Made by a program: the position numbers and the translations under genes. Below are positions 8,144-16,053 of a DNA stretch of 47,670 nt, piece by piece. Location of the stretch: NCBI RefSeq assembly GCF_005405445.1, contig NZ_BJEB01000009.1, forward strand, positions 1 to 47,670, read 5' to 3'. This DNA is from Paucilactobacillus nenjiangensis. Lineage in GTDB: Bacteria; Bacillota; Bacilli; Lactobacillales; Lactobacillaceae. Position 1 is the first letter of the stretch. Every line of letters starts with the position of its first letter. The notes below the pieces were generated by a model. That model saw only the letters and a program-made list of their open reading frames with translations. It was not told the DNA's origin and did no database searches.

Positions 8144-9103
8144 ATGGCTACAAAAAAAATGATTCTTGATTTAGATACTGGTGTTGATGATGCCTTAGCA
8201 ATTGCTTACGCACTAGCTGCACCAGAAGTCGATTTGATTGGTATCGTGAGTTCGTACGGCAATTGTCTCGTTGAACAATCGGCTGAAAATAGTTTAAAGC
8301 TACTTGAAATTTTGGGTGCAACTGACGTACCTGTCTTTATCGGCGCTAGTCACTCAAGTACTACTGATCATTTTGATGTAATGCAAGTAAGTAAAGATAT
8401 CCATGGTAACAATGGGATTGGTGAAGTTGAATTACCAAAGGCCAAACGCCCTGTTGAATCACAAACGGCGGTCGACTTCTTGATTGAAGCCGCCCACAAA
8501 TACACCAAAGATTTAATTTTCGTGCCAACTGGTCCAATGACCAACTTAGACGCCGCACTCGCTAAAGATCCGGCCATTGCCAAATTAATTGGCAACGTCA
8601 CCTTTATGGGTGGTGCCTTGACCGTTGAAGGTAACGTGACTCCATATGCCGAAGCTAACATCAACCAAGATGCTGAAGCCGCTGACCGTGTAATGCGTAG
8701 TGATTTAAACATTGTGATGGTTGGATTAGATGTTACATTACGAACATTACTCACGAAAAATGAAACTTCAACTTGGCGTGAATTAGGCACGACAGCTGGT
8801 AAAGCCTATGCTGATATCACCGATTTTTACATTGATGCCTACTACAATTTGGGTATCGATAAAACCGGCTGTGCCCTTCATGATCCATTAGCCGTTGGGG
8901 TTGCGCTTGACGCTTCATTTGTCGACACAATCGATCTTAATATGAAAGTAACCTATGACGAAAACAATTATGGCCGGACCATCGGGGATAACGCCCGCTT
9001 AAATGATGCGACTACCAATGTCAAAGTTGCAGTCAACGTTGATAAGGATCGTTATCTCGGTGTCTTCATGGATTATTTAACTAAACTTTTCAAGAATCAT
9101 TAA
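8144..9103 (+). CDS. Nucleoside hydrolase (inosine/uridine-preferring family)
   Basis: Hydrolyses the N-glycosidic bond of ribonucleosides to base and ribose for salvage. The 319-residue protein begins with the calcium-binding aspartate cluster, DLDTGVDDALA at about residues 9-19, the hallmark of the family. Other family segments are FVPTGPMTNLDAAL, the GG-containing VTFMGGALTVEGNVTP, the EANINQDAEAADRV block, and CALHDPLAV near residue 245, where the conserved His-Asp helps bind ribose and calcium. Substrate preference cannot be read from sequence alone. The start ATG follows CGGAGGG. It stands alone, with probable catabolite control. Confidence 0.93.
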   Translation: MATKKMILDLDTGVDDALAIAYALAAPEVDLIGIVSSYGNCLVEQSAENSLKLLEILGATDVPVFIGASHSSTTDHFDVMQVSKDIHGNNGIGEVELPKAKRPVESQTAVDFLIEAAHKYTKDLIFVPTGPMTNLDAALAKDPAIAKLIGNVTFMGGALTVEGNVTPYAEANINQDAEAADRVMRSDLNIVMVGLDVTLRTLLTKNETSTWRELGTTAGKAYADITDFYIDAYYNLGIDKTGCALHDPLAVGVALDASFVDTIDLNMKVTYDENNYGRTIGDNARLNDATTNVKVAVNVDKDRYLGVFMDYLTKLFKNH

Positions 9104-9104
9104 T

Positions 9105-9133
9105 TTGCTTTCTGCGAGATAATAAGTTATATT
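9105..9133 (+). promoter_or_regulatory. Promoter of the TPP-riboswitch leader
   Basis: TTGCTT at 9105-9110, 17-base spacer, TATATT at 9128-9133. It starts just after the nucleoside hydrolase stop codon, so the ykoEDC unit has its own promoter. Confidence 0.55.
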
Positions 9134-9139
9134 TGCATT

Positions 9140-9230
9140 AATCAAATATTACATCTGGGGTGCCCACTTGGCTGAGATATACCCATTGAACCTGCTCTGG
9201 TTAATACCAGCGAAGGGAGATAACCTATAT
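9140..9230 (+). promoter_or_regulatory. TPP riboswitch (THI element)
   Basis: Contains the core conserved blocks of the thiamine pyrophosphate aptamer in order: CTGGGGTGCC, GGCTGAGAT, ACCC, TTGAACCTG, TGGTTAATACCAGCG and AAGGGA. TPP binding is expected to favour the terminator at 9254-9291 and stop transcription of ykoEDC. A perfect 14-base palindrome TAACAAATTTGTTA at 9241-9254 bridges aptamer and terminator and may take part in the antiterminated fold. Confidence 0.95.
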
Positions 9231-9253
9231 TTAACTCGACTAACAAATTTGTT

Positions 9254-9291
9254 AAGCGACTCTCCTTTTAAAATTGGAGGGTCGCTTTTTT
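9254..9291 (+). terminator. Riboswitch-controlled terminator
   Basis: A 12-bp near-perfect stem (arms 9254-9265 and 9276-9287), loop TTTTAAAATT, followed by a T run. It sits between the TPP aptamer and ykoE, the usual arrangement for transcriptional control. Confidence 0.9.
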
Positions 9292-9392
9292 CGACTTTCG
9301 AGTTATATAGTTATTGATTAAAACGTGTGGAGTATTTAGTTACTCACACACTCCTAATGTTATTTGATAATACATTTTTGGAGGGTTCTATT

Positions 9393-9974
9393 ATGAATCT
9401 AAGCAATCATTATCACGTTCGCGACATTATTTTTATCACTTTAATTGGTATCGCCTTTGGTGCCATTTTCATCAGTACTAACTTTATTTATAACTTTTTG
9501 ACAGTCGTCTTAACGCCAGTTGGCTTAGCACCAATGGCTAATGACATTAACATGGGAATTTGGGTAATGGCCGGTCCACTGACAGGCTTTATCCTTAGAA
9601 AACCTGGTGCAGGTTTCCTAGGCGAATTTTTAGCGGCAGTTGGTGAAATGTTCTTCGGTGGCCAATGGGGTGCTTCAACTCTCATTTCCGGTGCCATTCA
9701 AGGAATTGCTTCTGAACTTGGTTTCACTTTAACCGGCTATAAAGTTTACAACTGGTTCTCACTGTGCCTGTCATGCTTAACAACTACGATTGTCACCTTT
9801 GCGTGGGATATGTTTAAAAACGGTTATGCTGAATTTCATTTTGGCATGCTCATCCTGCTCTTCGTCGTTCGCTTTATCTCAATCTTCTTCTTTGGTGGCA
9901 TCTTAACCAAAATGATTGCGGCCCTTCTTGACCGCAGTCATATGTTAGCGAAGTTTGGTGGTTCTAATGTCTAG
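9393..9974 (+). CDS. ykoE: ECF transporter substrate-binding subunit YkoE
   Basis: Membrane substrate-capture protein of the YkoEDC importer, which takes up a thiamine precursor, probably hydroxymethylpyrimidine. The 193-residue protein is hydrophobic with about five to six membrane helices, and has the family's conserved GEFLAAVGEMFFGGQWG segment in the middle. The start ATG at 9393 follows GGAGGG at 9380-9385; an ORF start further upstream lacks family similarity. Its last eight bases overlap the ykoD start (ATGTCTAG). The TPP riboswitch upstream supports the thiamine role. Confidence 0.9.
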   Translation: MNLSNHYHVRDIIFITLIGIAFGAIFISTNFIYNFLTVVLTPVGLAPMANDINMGIWVMAGPLTGFILRKPGAGFLGEFLAAVGEMFFGGQWGASTLISGAIQGIASELGFTLTGYKVYNWFSLCLSCLTTTIVTFAWDMFKNGYAEFHFGMLILLFVVRFISIFFFGGILTKMIAALLDRSHMLAKFGGSNV

Positions 9975-11352
9975 CATCGACATTCAAAATTTGAATTTCA
10001 ATTACCAACCCAATTCGACTACTTTATCTGACGTTAATGTCCAATTTGAAATTGGTCAATTTTATTTGTTAGTTGGTCCATCAGGAAGTGGTAAATCCAC
10101 CTTACTCAAAATTTTAACCGGGCTGTTACCTGAATTTGGCGGTGAAATCGCAAATGGAACATTTTCAATTCCAAATCAGTTGAAAGTTGGTTTGGTTTTC
10201 CAAAATCCTAATCATCAATTCACCTTGGATACGCCTCGGCATGAACTTGAATTTGTATTAGAAAATTTGCGAGTTGATCCGGAATTAATGCCCGCTAAAA
10301 TAAATTCAGCATTGGCATTTTGTGAAATTGAGTCATTGATTGATCGTCAGTTAAACACCTTGTCCGGTGGTGAAAAGCAAAAGGTCGCTTTAGCCATCGT
10401 GATTGCGATGGAACGCGATATTATCTTATTGGACGAACCATTTGCCAGTATTGATCCGCAATCTAGAGCTGAATTAATTGCCAAACTCGTTACTCTTAGA
10501 GACCAGCAACAAAAGACAATCATTATCGCAGATCATGACTTGTTAGGTTATAAACAGGTCGTGGATCACGTCTATACGATTCATAATCAAACGATTCAGA
10601 CGCTTTCTCGTGAAGATGGATTGCAATTACTGACTGACTTTGAAAAACAAGTTCCTGCCATCACTTCGACTTTACCCATCGCTAACCTTGAAGTTGCCTT
10701 TAATTTCGACGAATTACAGATTCAAATCCAGCAACATGCGCTATTGTCACAGTCATCATTACAAATACCTAGTGGCAAAGTCACACTGATTACGGGTGAG
10801 AATGGAATAGGTAAATCCACCCTCTTCCTATCAATGGCCAAATTGATGAAGTTTTCAGGCGAAATTCAAATGAATCAAACCAATATTCAAAAAATTAAGG
10901 CCAAAAAATACGCCCGAGAAGTTGCACTAATTTTTCAAGACTCAGAAAATCAGTTCTTGACTGTCACCATGCGTGAAGAAATTGAACTCAGCAAGCAACA
11001 CCGTAAGTCAGATTACTTCAATGATGCCATGATTACCTCGTGTTTAACCCAATTGAATTTAAATGAATTATTAGATCAAGTAGTTTACACCCTAAGCGAA
11101 GGGCAAAAGAAGAAATTACAAATTTTATTAATGCTAATTGTCGAACCTGAAGTTCTCTTATTAGACGAGCCACTCAAAGGACTGGACATTGATTCAATCC
11201 ACCAAATTGTGACGATTCTAAACGCTTATCGTGCTGAACACCAACAAACGATTGTGATGATTAGCCACCAATTTAGCGGCTTAAATCAATTTGTCGATTA
11301 CCATTTGAACTTTGCCAACCAAAAACTAACTTATGTGGAGACTGTCTCATGA
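9967..11352 (+). CDS. ykoD: ECF-type duplicated ATP-binding protein YkoD
   Basis: Energising subunit of the thiamine-precursor importer. The 461-residue protein is two ABC ATPase domains in one chain. Domain 1 has Walker A GPSGSGKST, signature LSGGEKQK and Walker B ILLDEPFAS. Domain 2 (from about residue 245) has Walker A GENGIGKST, signature LSEGQKKK and Walker B LLLDEPLKG. The second signature is degenerate (LSEGQ), common in fused ECF ATPases. The start ATG at 9967 overlaps the ykoE stop by eight bases, and the stop overlaps the ykoC start in an ATGA, so translation of the three genes is probably coupled. Confidence 0.92.
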   Translation: MSSIDIQNLNFNYQPNSTTLSDVNVQFEIGQFYLLVGPSGSGKSTLLKILTGLLPEFGGEIANGTFSIPNQLKVGLVFQNPNHQFTLDTPRHELEFVLENLRVDPELMPAKINSALAFCEIESLIDRQLNTLSGGEKQKVALAIVIAMERDIILLDEPFASIDPQSRAELIAKLVTLRDQQQKTIIIADHDLLGYKQVVDHVYTIHNQTIQTLSREDGLQLLTDFEKQVPAITSTLPIANLEVAFNFDELQIQIQQHALLSQSSLQIPSGKVTLITGENGIGKSTLFLSMAKLMKFSGEIQMNQTNIQKIKAKKYAREVALIFQDSENQFLTVTMREEIELSKQHRKSDYFNDAMITSCLTQLNLNELLDQVVYTLSEGQKKKLQILLMLIVEPEVLLLDEPLKGLDIDSIHQIVTILNAYRAEHQQTIVMISHQFSGLNQFVDYHLNFANQKLTYVETVS

Positions 11353-12002
11353 ATCCTAGTTTCAAATTAATCTTAATCATCTTGATTTCCTTTGAGATTT
11401 CATTTACTCGCAGCTTAACCGCCAACTGTGTGTTAATCGCGGTCTGTTTAATATATTTGATGATACATAAGATTAAGCTCAAGACGCTTGGTATTGTTTT
11501 GTTAATTCCAGTGATTCCGGCAGTAGCGCTCAGTATCACTATTGCATTTTTCACACCAGCACAAGATTATCACTTTGCCTTAGTGCTATTCTCTCGGATG
11601 TTTGCCTATGTGTTACTTGGAACTTCATTCACGTTGATCAATTCACCAATAGAGTTGGCACGCTCACTCGAACAAAATCTTCATTTACCATCAAAATTTG
11701 CTTACGGTAGTTTAGCTGCCTTTGGTGTTTTACCCAAGATGAAATCAACCATCTTAACCTTACAAAAAGCGGCCTTGATGCGGGGGATTACCTTATCATA
11801 TTGGTCACCGAAGTTATATTTCAAAGCACTATTAATCGCAATGAACTGGTCTGATGAACTAGCTCAGGCGATGCTTTCACATGGCTACGTAGAAGATACC
11901 ACACGAACCTACGCCGCTACGATTCCAATCAAATCCACTGATTGGGCGTACATGATTGTTCCGATATTAATCATTCAACCCCTCTTATTTTTGTTACCTT
12001 GA
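11349..12002 (+). CDS. ykoC: ECF transporter transmembrane subunit YkoC
   Basis: Transmembrane coupling (T) subunit of YkoEDC. The 217-residue protein has four to five hydrophobic segments and a cytoplasmic coupling part including a long helix with ALMRGITLS, related to the A-R-G coupling motif of ECF T subunits that contacts the ATPase. It overlaps ykoD by four bases. No strong terminator is seen behind it; the next gene, a DUF4870 protein, has its own -10-like sequence. Confidence 0.88.
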   Translation: MNPSFKLILIILISFEISFTRSLTANCVLIAVCLIYLMIHKIKLKTLGIVLLIPVIPAVALSITIAFFTPAQDYHFALVLFSRMFAYVLLGTSFTLINSPIELARSLEQNLHLPSKFAYGSLAAFGVLPKMKSTILTLQKAALMRGITLSYWSPKLYFKALLIAMNWSDELAQAMLSHGYVEDTTRTYAATIPIKSTDWAYMIVPILIIQPLLFLLP

Positions 12003-12023
12003 GCTTTTTAATACCCAACGACG

Positions 12024-12029
12024 TATAAT
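12024..12029 (+). promoter_or_regulatory. -10 box candidate before the DUF4870 gene
   Basis: TATAAT at 12024-12029, with only a weak -35 (TTGAGC at 19 bases). A second TGGTAAAAT-type extended -10 follows at 12033-12040. One of them probably serves the gene at 12072. Confidence 0.3.
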
Positions 12030-12071
12030 ATTGGTAAAATAAAGGTATACAAATTGAGAGGAGATTTTATC

Positions 12072-12401
12072 ATGGAAACCAACCAATCATATAAAATCGT
12101 CAATGGCTTTAGCTACTTAAGTATCTTATTTCTCCCAATCATTTTTCCTTTAATCGTCTGGCTGTTAGCCGGCGACCGTGCAGAAATGAGATACCACGCT
12201 ATTAGGGCCTTCTGGCTACATTTAATCCCAACGCTTTTAACAATGATTAGTGTTATTTTCATTGGGTCAGTCGGATTATTCACAGGAAACGCAGCTCATG
12301 TGGGCTGGCTGTCGATTATCCTGATTGGAATCTTAGCGATCGTTTCTTTTGTTTTATTTATCTACAATATAGTTAAAGCAGTGCAAATCTTCATCTCATA
12401 G
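12072..12401 (+). CDS. DUF4870 domain membrane protein
   Basis: A 109-residue membrane protein. It fits the DUF4870 (Tic20-like) family: a short polar N terminus (YKIVNGFSYLSILFLPIIFP), a first membrane helix, the conserved polar turn RAEMRYHAIRAFWLHL, then two to three further helices. The function of the family is not established. The start ATG at 12072 follows GAGAGGAG. It is probably monocistronic, with a terminator right behind. Confidence 0.75.
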   Translation: METNQSYKIVNGFSYLSILFLPIIFPLIVWLLAGDRAEMRYHAIRAFWLHLIPTLLTMISVIFIGSVGLFTGNAAHVGWLSIILIGILAIVSFVLFIYNIVKAVQIFIS

Positions 12402-12408
12402 CCATGTT

Positions 12409-12445
12409 AAAATACGATTCCACCATGGAGTCGTATTTTATTTCA
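12409..12445 (+). terminator. Rho-independent terminator after the DUF4870 gene
   Basis: Stem AAAATACGA/TCGTATTTT (arms 12409-12417 and 12431-12439) with additional inner pairs, followed by ATTTCATTATTTTTT. Confidence 0.7.
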
Positions 12446-12452
12446 TTATTTT

Positions 12453-12470
12453 TTGATGCATTTACATCAA
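12453..12470. promoter_or_regulatory. Inverted repeat before marR-like gene, candidate operator
   Basis: TTGATG-CATTTA-CATCAA, six-base perfect arms with one more inner pair. It lies eight bases upstream of a TATAAT -10 at 12479-12484 and overlaps the -35 region of the MarR family gene, which suggests autoregulation. Confidence 0.55.
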
Positions 12471-12505
12471 AATTAAGCTATAATAATTTCATGGAGGAAT
12501 AACAC

Positions 12506-12958
12506 ATGACAGATGTACTTAGAGAAGTTGGTATGATTGCGCGAGCTTTGGACTCAATCAGTAACATCGAATTTAGGCAACTCAATTTGACCAAAGGACA
12601 ATACTTGTACTTGGCCAGAATCTGTGAAAACCCTGGTATCATTCAAGAACAATTAGGTGAACTAATCATGGTTGATCGTTCAACCGTCATTCGAGCCGTT
12701 AAGCGACTAGAGACCACCGGCTTCATCATAAAAAAAGCTGATTTAACCAATAAAAAAATTAAACACCTGCACCCCACTCAAACTGGACTGAAGGCTTATC
12801 AAACTGTCATTAGGGAAAATAATTACTCAACTTGCGTTGCCCTGCATGATTTCACCAATCAAGAACAAGAGCAACTCGAACGGTTGTTAACTCGGGTCAG
12901 AAAAAATGTGGCCATTGACTGGGAATTCGTCAAAAAAGGCAATCATCGTCAATATTAG
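12506..12958 (+). CDS. MarR family transcriptional regulator
   Basis: A 150-residue winged helix-turn-helix protein. The DNA-binding part spans about residues 45-95: LTKGQYLYLARICENPG, then IIQEQLGELIMVDRSTVIRA (recognition helix) and VKRLETTGFI with the wing after it. The C-terminal helix completes the dimer interface. The ligand is unknown. The two following GNAT genes are on the same strand, eight and nine bases apart, so this looks like a three-gene unit. The promoter has an 18-base dyad probably bound by the protein itself. Confidence 0.88.
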   Translation: MTDVLREVGMIARALDSISNIEFRQLNLTKGQYLYLARICENPGIIQEQLGELIMVDRSTVIRAVKRLETTGFIIKKADLTNKKIKHLHPTQTGLKAYQTVIRENNYSTCVALHDFTNQEQEQLERLLTRVRKNVAIDWEFVKKGNHRQY

Positions 12959-12966
12959 GAGAACAG

Positions 12967-13488
12967 ATGGACTTTAAAATTAAACCAATTAGGCACAATC
13001 AACTAAATGAATTACAAGCAATTTCAATTGAAACCTTCACCGCAACCTTTGGTCAACAAAATACAGCCGATAACTTGCAGCATTACTTGGACGACGCATA
13101 TAATCTGAAAACACTCTCCAACGAATTGCGTAATCCAGATTCATACTTTTATTTTTTGTATGTGGATGAGGCTATCGCTGGTTACTTAAAACTAAATGTT
13201 AATCACGCCCAATCTGAAAACATGGGCGGTGAAGCACTTGAGGTGGAACGAATTTATCTGACCAGCAATTACCAAAAATTTGGTTTAGGTAAAAAATTAA
13301 TTTACTTTGCAGAGCAGCAGGCCAAGCAATTACATAAAAAGTTAATTTGGCTGGGCGTTTGGGAACATAATAATAACGCGCAGCACTTTTATGAACACTT
13401 AGGCTTCGTTCCATTTAGTTCACATTCATTTTGGATGGGCACTGATCGACAAACCGATATTTTAATGCAAAAATCACTGAAGGGATAA
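12967..13488 (+). CDS. GNAT family N-acetyltransferase
   Basis: A 173-residue acetyltransferase. The acetyl-CoA binding stretch reads VERIYLTSNYQKFGLGKKLI (pattern Q-x-x-G-x-G-x near residues 88-107), followed by IWLGVWEHNNNAQHFYEHLG, the family's beta5-alpha4 region; this arrangement resembles spermidine/diamine-type acetyltransferases. The substrate is not assignable. The ATG follows TAGGAGA, eight bases after the MarR gene stop, so it is probably cotranscribed and may be under the MarR operator. Confidence 0.88.
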   Translation: MDFKIKPIRHNQLNELQAISIETFTATFGQQNTADNLQHYLDDAYNLKTLSNELRNPDSYFYFLYVDEAIAGYLKLNVNHAQSENMGGEALEVERIYLTSNYQKFGLGKKLIYFAEQQAKQLHKKLIWLGVWEHNNNAQHFYEHLGFVPFSSHSFWMGTDRQTDILMQKSLKG

Positions 13489-13497
13489 ATCGCGTCA

Positions 13498-13949
13498 ATG
13501 AACAATTTAACAACACAAATTAAAACTACCAAAGAATTAAGCAGTTCAGAATTACTCGCAATCTTGAAAGCCAGAGTAGACGTTTTTGTGGTTGAACAAA
13601 AAATTGTCCTTATCCAGAAATTGATGATAAGGATATCGACGCAATTCATGTCATTTTAACAGAGGGCGAGCAATTAGTCGCCTATGCAAGAATCATCCCC
13701 CATGATGACGGAACACATCTCAGTTTTGGCCGAGTATTGGTAGTCAAAGAGTTTCGTAACCAACAGCTAGGACACCAACTTGTAGCAAAAACGATTGAAA
13801 CGATTCACGAGCTGTATCCCCACCAAACAATCAAAATTAGTGCACAAAATTATATTAAACAATTTTACGCATCATTTGGCTTCGTTGCCACATCTGACGT
13901 CTATTTAGAAGACGATATCCCGCACTTAGATATGGAATTGACAAACTAG
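13498..13949 (+). pseudogene. GNAT acetyltransferase, ElaA-like, broken by a frameshift
   Basis: Starts at ATG 13498 after AAGGGA and reads MNNLTTQIKT...VFVVEQK for about 35 codons, then goes out of frame and stops early. In the +2 frame the rest of an ElaA-like protein continues: CPYPEIDDKDIDA, YARIIPHDDG, FGRVLVVKEFRNQQLGHQLV, and ends at 13949. The join lies in a run of six A at 13598-13603; one added A would give VEQKNCPYPE, the normal family reading. So this is either a one-base loss in a homopolymer or a base-calling error. It is third in the MarR-led unit. The total length would be about 150 residues, normal for ElaA. Confidence 0.85.
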
Positions 13950-13962
13950 TGCTTATACAAAT

Positions 13963-14003
13963 AAATGCCGCTTATCCAACTTAGGATAAACAGCATTTTT
14001 TAA
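13963..14003. terminator. Terminator between the ElaA-like gene and a convergent gene
   Basis: Stem AATGC...TTATCC / GGATAA...GCATT with a three-base internal mismatch, followed by TTTTTT on the plus strand. The T tract contains the stop codon of the convergent minus-strand gene at 14000-14002. Confidence 0.7.
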
Positions 14004-14491
14004 TTATCTCGGTTTTTAATTTTAAAATTGAACACAAATTCCGTTTTGCTACTATCAAATTTTTCGCCATAGACGTGTAAATGATACAACTCAACGATGG
14101 AAAGTTTATAAACATCTTCCCAAACATCGAAGTTAGTCATCGAAATCTTTTTCCCTTTTTTGGTCAACTCAAATGAATCTTCGCCAATTCGATTCGTTAG
14201 GCCAGCTAATTCCAAATTACGCATGGCCAAAATCATATGATAACGGGTGTATTTAATTTGAGCTTTGCGTTCCGTTTCCGAAAACAGTTCATCACAAGTC
14301 GCACCCGTTAATATATCGTCCCAACTAATCACGCCCTGAATCGATTGCAAATATTTCATGATTGCAACGACGGCTTTTTGATCTCCACGACGCGTTTTAG
14401 AATTAAATAGTTCTAACTCATCAAATGGAATCCCATCATAGTTGGCTTCCTTACGACTAATTTGTCGGCCTATTCCATACCCATAATCCAT
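14000..14491 (-). CDS. Hypothetical protein, cotranscribed with gshA
   Basis: A 163-residue soluble protein I do not recognise. The first 45 residues are polar (MDYGYGIGRQISRKEANYDG), and the region of about 50-125 is helix-rich with a segment ILAMRNLELAGLTNRIGEDS and FELTKKGKKI that resembles a winged-helix end, so it might bind nucleic acid, but this is weak. There are no membrane segments. A strong GGGGGAG ribosome binding site precedes the ATG. It starts 23 bases after gshA on the same strand, so the two are probably expressed together. Confidence 0.7.
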   Translation of the reverse strand: MDYGYGIGRQISRKEANYDGIPFDELELFNSKTRRGDQKAVVAIMKYLQSIQGVISWDDILTGATCDELFSETERKAQIKYTRYHMILAMRNLELAGLTNRIGEDSFELTKKGKKISMTNFDVWEDVYKLSIVELYHLHVYGEKFDSSKTEFVFNFKIKNRDN

Positions 14492-14514
14492 AAGTCCACT
14501 CCCCCGAATTCACC

Positions 14515-15888
14515 CTACTTATCCATACCTGGTTCCCAATTTCCTTTAAACAACTGTAATTTTAAATCTTCTGCGCTCAAATTACCAGCAATATCAAAAC
14601 CAGTGAATGGACGAATCGACTGCAAAGCTGAATTTTGGTAACGCTTGGCTCGGATTAGCGCATATTCAACTAAGGAATCATCCTTGATATGATTGACTAG
14701 GCGAGCGCTGGGAGTGGTACGTGGATTTTCAATTCGATCTTCGAGGTCTTCGATTTCTTCTTGGTACTCTGGGCCTAATTGAATTTGATTAGCGTACATT
14801 TCGAGTCGATTCAAAAAGGCACGAGCGTTAGTTTGGTATTTACTGATTTCGGTTGGAATTTCGGTGGCAACTTCTTCATTCATTTGATTGGCGCGTTCTA
14901 ACACTTTACCGACTTCTTCTGGCCGTAGCGGTGGCGTCATGATGAAGTAGCTGGCCATTAATCGAATAAATCGGAGCGTGTTGGTCCGAACGCCAACAGA
15001 GCTACTAGGATCTAAGTCGAGCATTCTGAGTTCAAGATATTTCACCCCACTTTGAGGTAAATCTTTGAGGGGCCCTTCTCCTTTGAAACGCACTGCACCG
15101 TGAAATTCGTAATCAGAGATCAGAGTGCCGTCTTCTGCTCCTTGCAAGATTCGATCGACGTAACTTTGGACGTCGGAATAATCACCCTGAAATTTTGTGC
15201 CGAACCCATATGAACTTTGTCGAACAGATCTGATGGGATTGGCTGGGCCTTCACCCGTTTCAAAATAATTTTTTTCTGCAATCGGACTGGCACCAAATAA
15301 ATATGTAATCAGCCAACGGTAACGCATGAATCCTTGGGCAATTTTAGTGTACATATAATTTTCTAATTCAATACGGTTTTCAAATCGGTCCTCTAAATAA
15401 GGATAGACCAAGTCAAACACGCGATTATCAATACTTAAATTGATGTGTGCACCACTGGGAGTCCCTTCTGAAAAGCCATGTCGATTAAGCCATTCTTCCA
15501 GGTATTCTTCCTTACTGGGATCAGCTTTTGCCAACAAACTTCGCTGTTCATCGAGATCTGCCGGTAGAGCTGGTGGCATGGACAATGGCCATAGCAGTTC
15601 ACCTGGTGATAACGCTGTTCTGAGGGCATTATTTAGTCCAAACAAATAATGCATCGCATCCAACGCATGAGATGCCGGTGGTGTCACTACTTCAGACATG
15701 GTTTCCAAAAAATCATTGGTGACCCAGGGGTTAGTCTTCTCATCCCCCACACCTGATGGATACGGCTCCTTACTTAATTCACCATTTTCATCCACACGTT
15801 GCATTTCGATTTCAAGTCCCATCGTAAAGTCTTGGGTTTTTGCAACTGCTTCATTATCAAAAATTATTTGACCAATTGTACTAAACAT
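14515..15888 (-). CDS. gshA: Glutamate--cysteine ligase
   Basis: Joins glutamate and cysteine with ATP to gamma-glutamylcysteine, the first step of glutathione synthesis. The 457-residue protein has the family's FTMGLEIEMQRVDENG near the N terminus (metal-binding glutamates), the PSGVGDEKTNPWVTNDFLE block, SGAHINLSI, RYRWLITYLFGASP, and SVRQSSYGFG at about residue 230. The length covers only the ligase; the C-terminal ATP-grasp domain of bifunctional GshAB is missing, so it makes the dipeptide unless a synthetase is elsewhere. The start ATG at 15888 follows GGGGAGG. The orphan gene at 14000 follows it. Confidence 0.9.
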   Translation of the reverse strand: MFSTIGQIIFDNEAVAKTQDFTMGLEIEMQRVDENGELSKEPYPSGVGDEKTNPWVTNDFLETMSEVVTPPASHALDAMHYLFGLNNALRTALSPGELLWPLSMPPALPADLDEQRSLLAKADPSKEEYLEEWLNRHGFSEGTPSGAHINLSIDNRVFDLVYPYLEDRFENRIELENYMYTKIAQGFMRYRWLITYLFGASPIAEKNYFETGEGPANPIRSVRQSSYGFGTKFQGDYSDVQSYVDRILQGAEDGTLISDYEFHGAVRFKGEGPLKDLPQSGVKYLELRMLDLDPSSSVGVRTNTLRFIRLMASYFIMTPPLRPEEVGKVLERANQMNEEVATEIPTEISKYQTNARAFLNRLEMYANQIQLGPEYQEEIEDLEDRIENPRTTPSARLVNHIKDDSLVEYALIRAKRYQNSALQSIRPFTGFDIAGNLSAEDLKLQLFKGNWEPGMDK

Positions 15889-16016
15889 TAGCTTACCTCC
15901 CCACCGGTTTCTGGTTACTAGTATACTATGCAATTTTATGCGAATTGTCTACTAAATTTACTTAACACTCTATAAAATACCATCATTCATTGACTACCAT
16001 TTCAAACAAACTTTGT

Positions 16017-16022
16017 TACAAT
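16017..16022 (+). promoter_or_regulatory. Extended -10 before the antiporter gene
   Basis: TGTTACAAT with TG one base before TACAAT at 16017-16022. No clear -35 is seen at 17 bases. It would serve the gene at 16054, whose start follows TTGAGGAG. Confidence 0.4.
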
Positions 16023-16053
16023 AGAGCTATTATTTAACGTTGAGGAGTATAGT

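Noticed and set aside
8361-8790. Minus-strand frames inside the nucleoside hydrolase gene
   Set aside because: Antisense shadows; the plus-strand frame has all family motifs.
13389-13649. Minus-strand frame over the two GNAT genes
   Set aside because: Antisense to the acetyltransferase genes, with no ribosome binding site.
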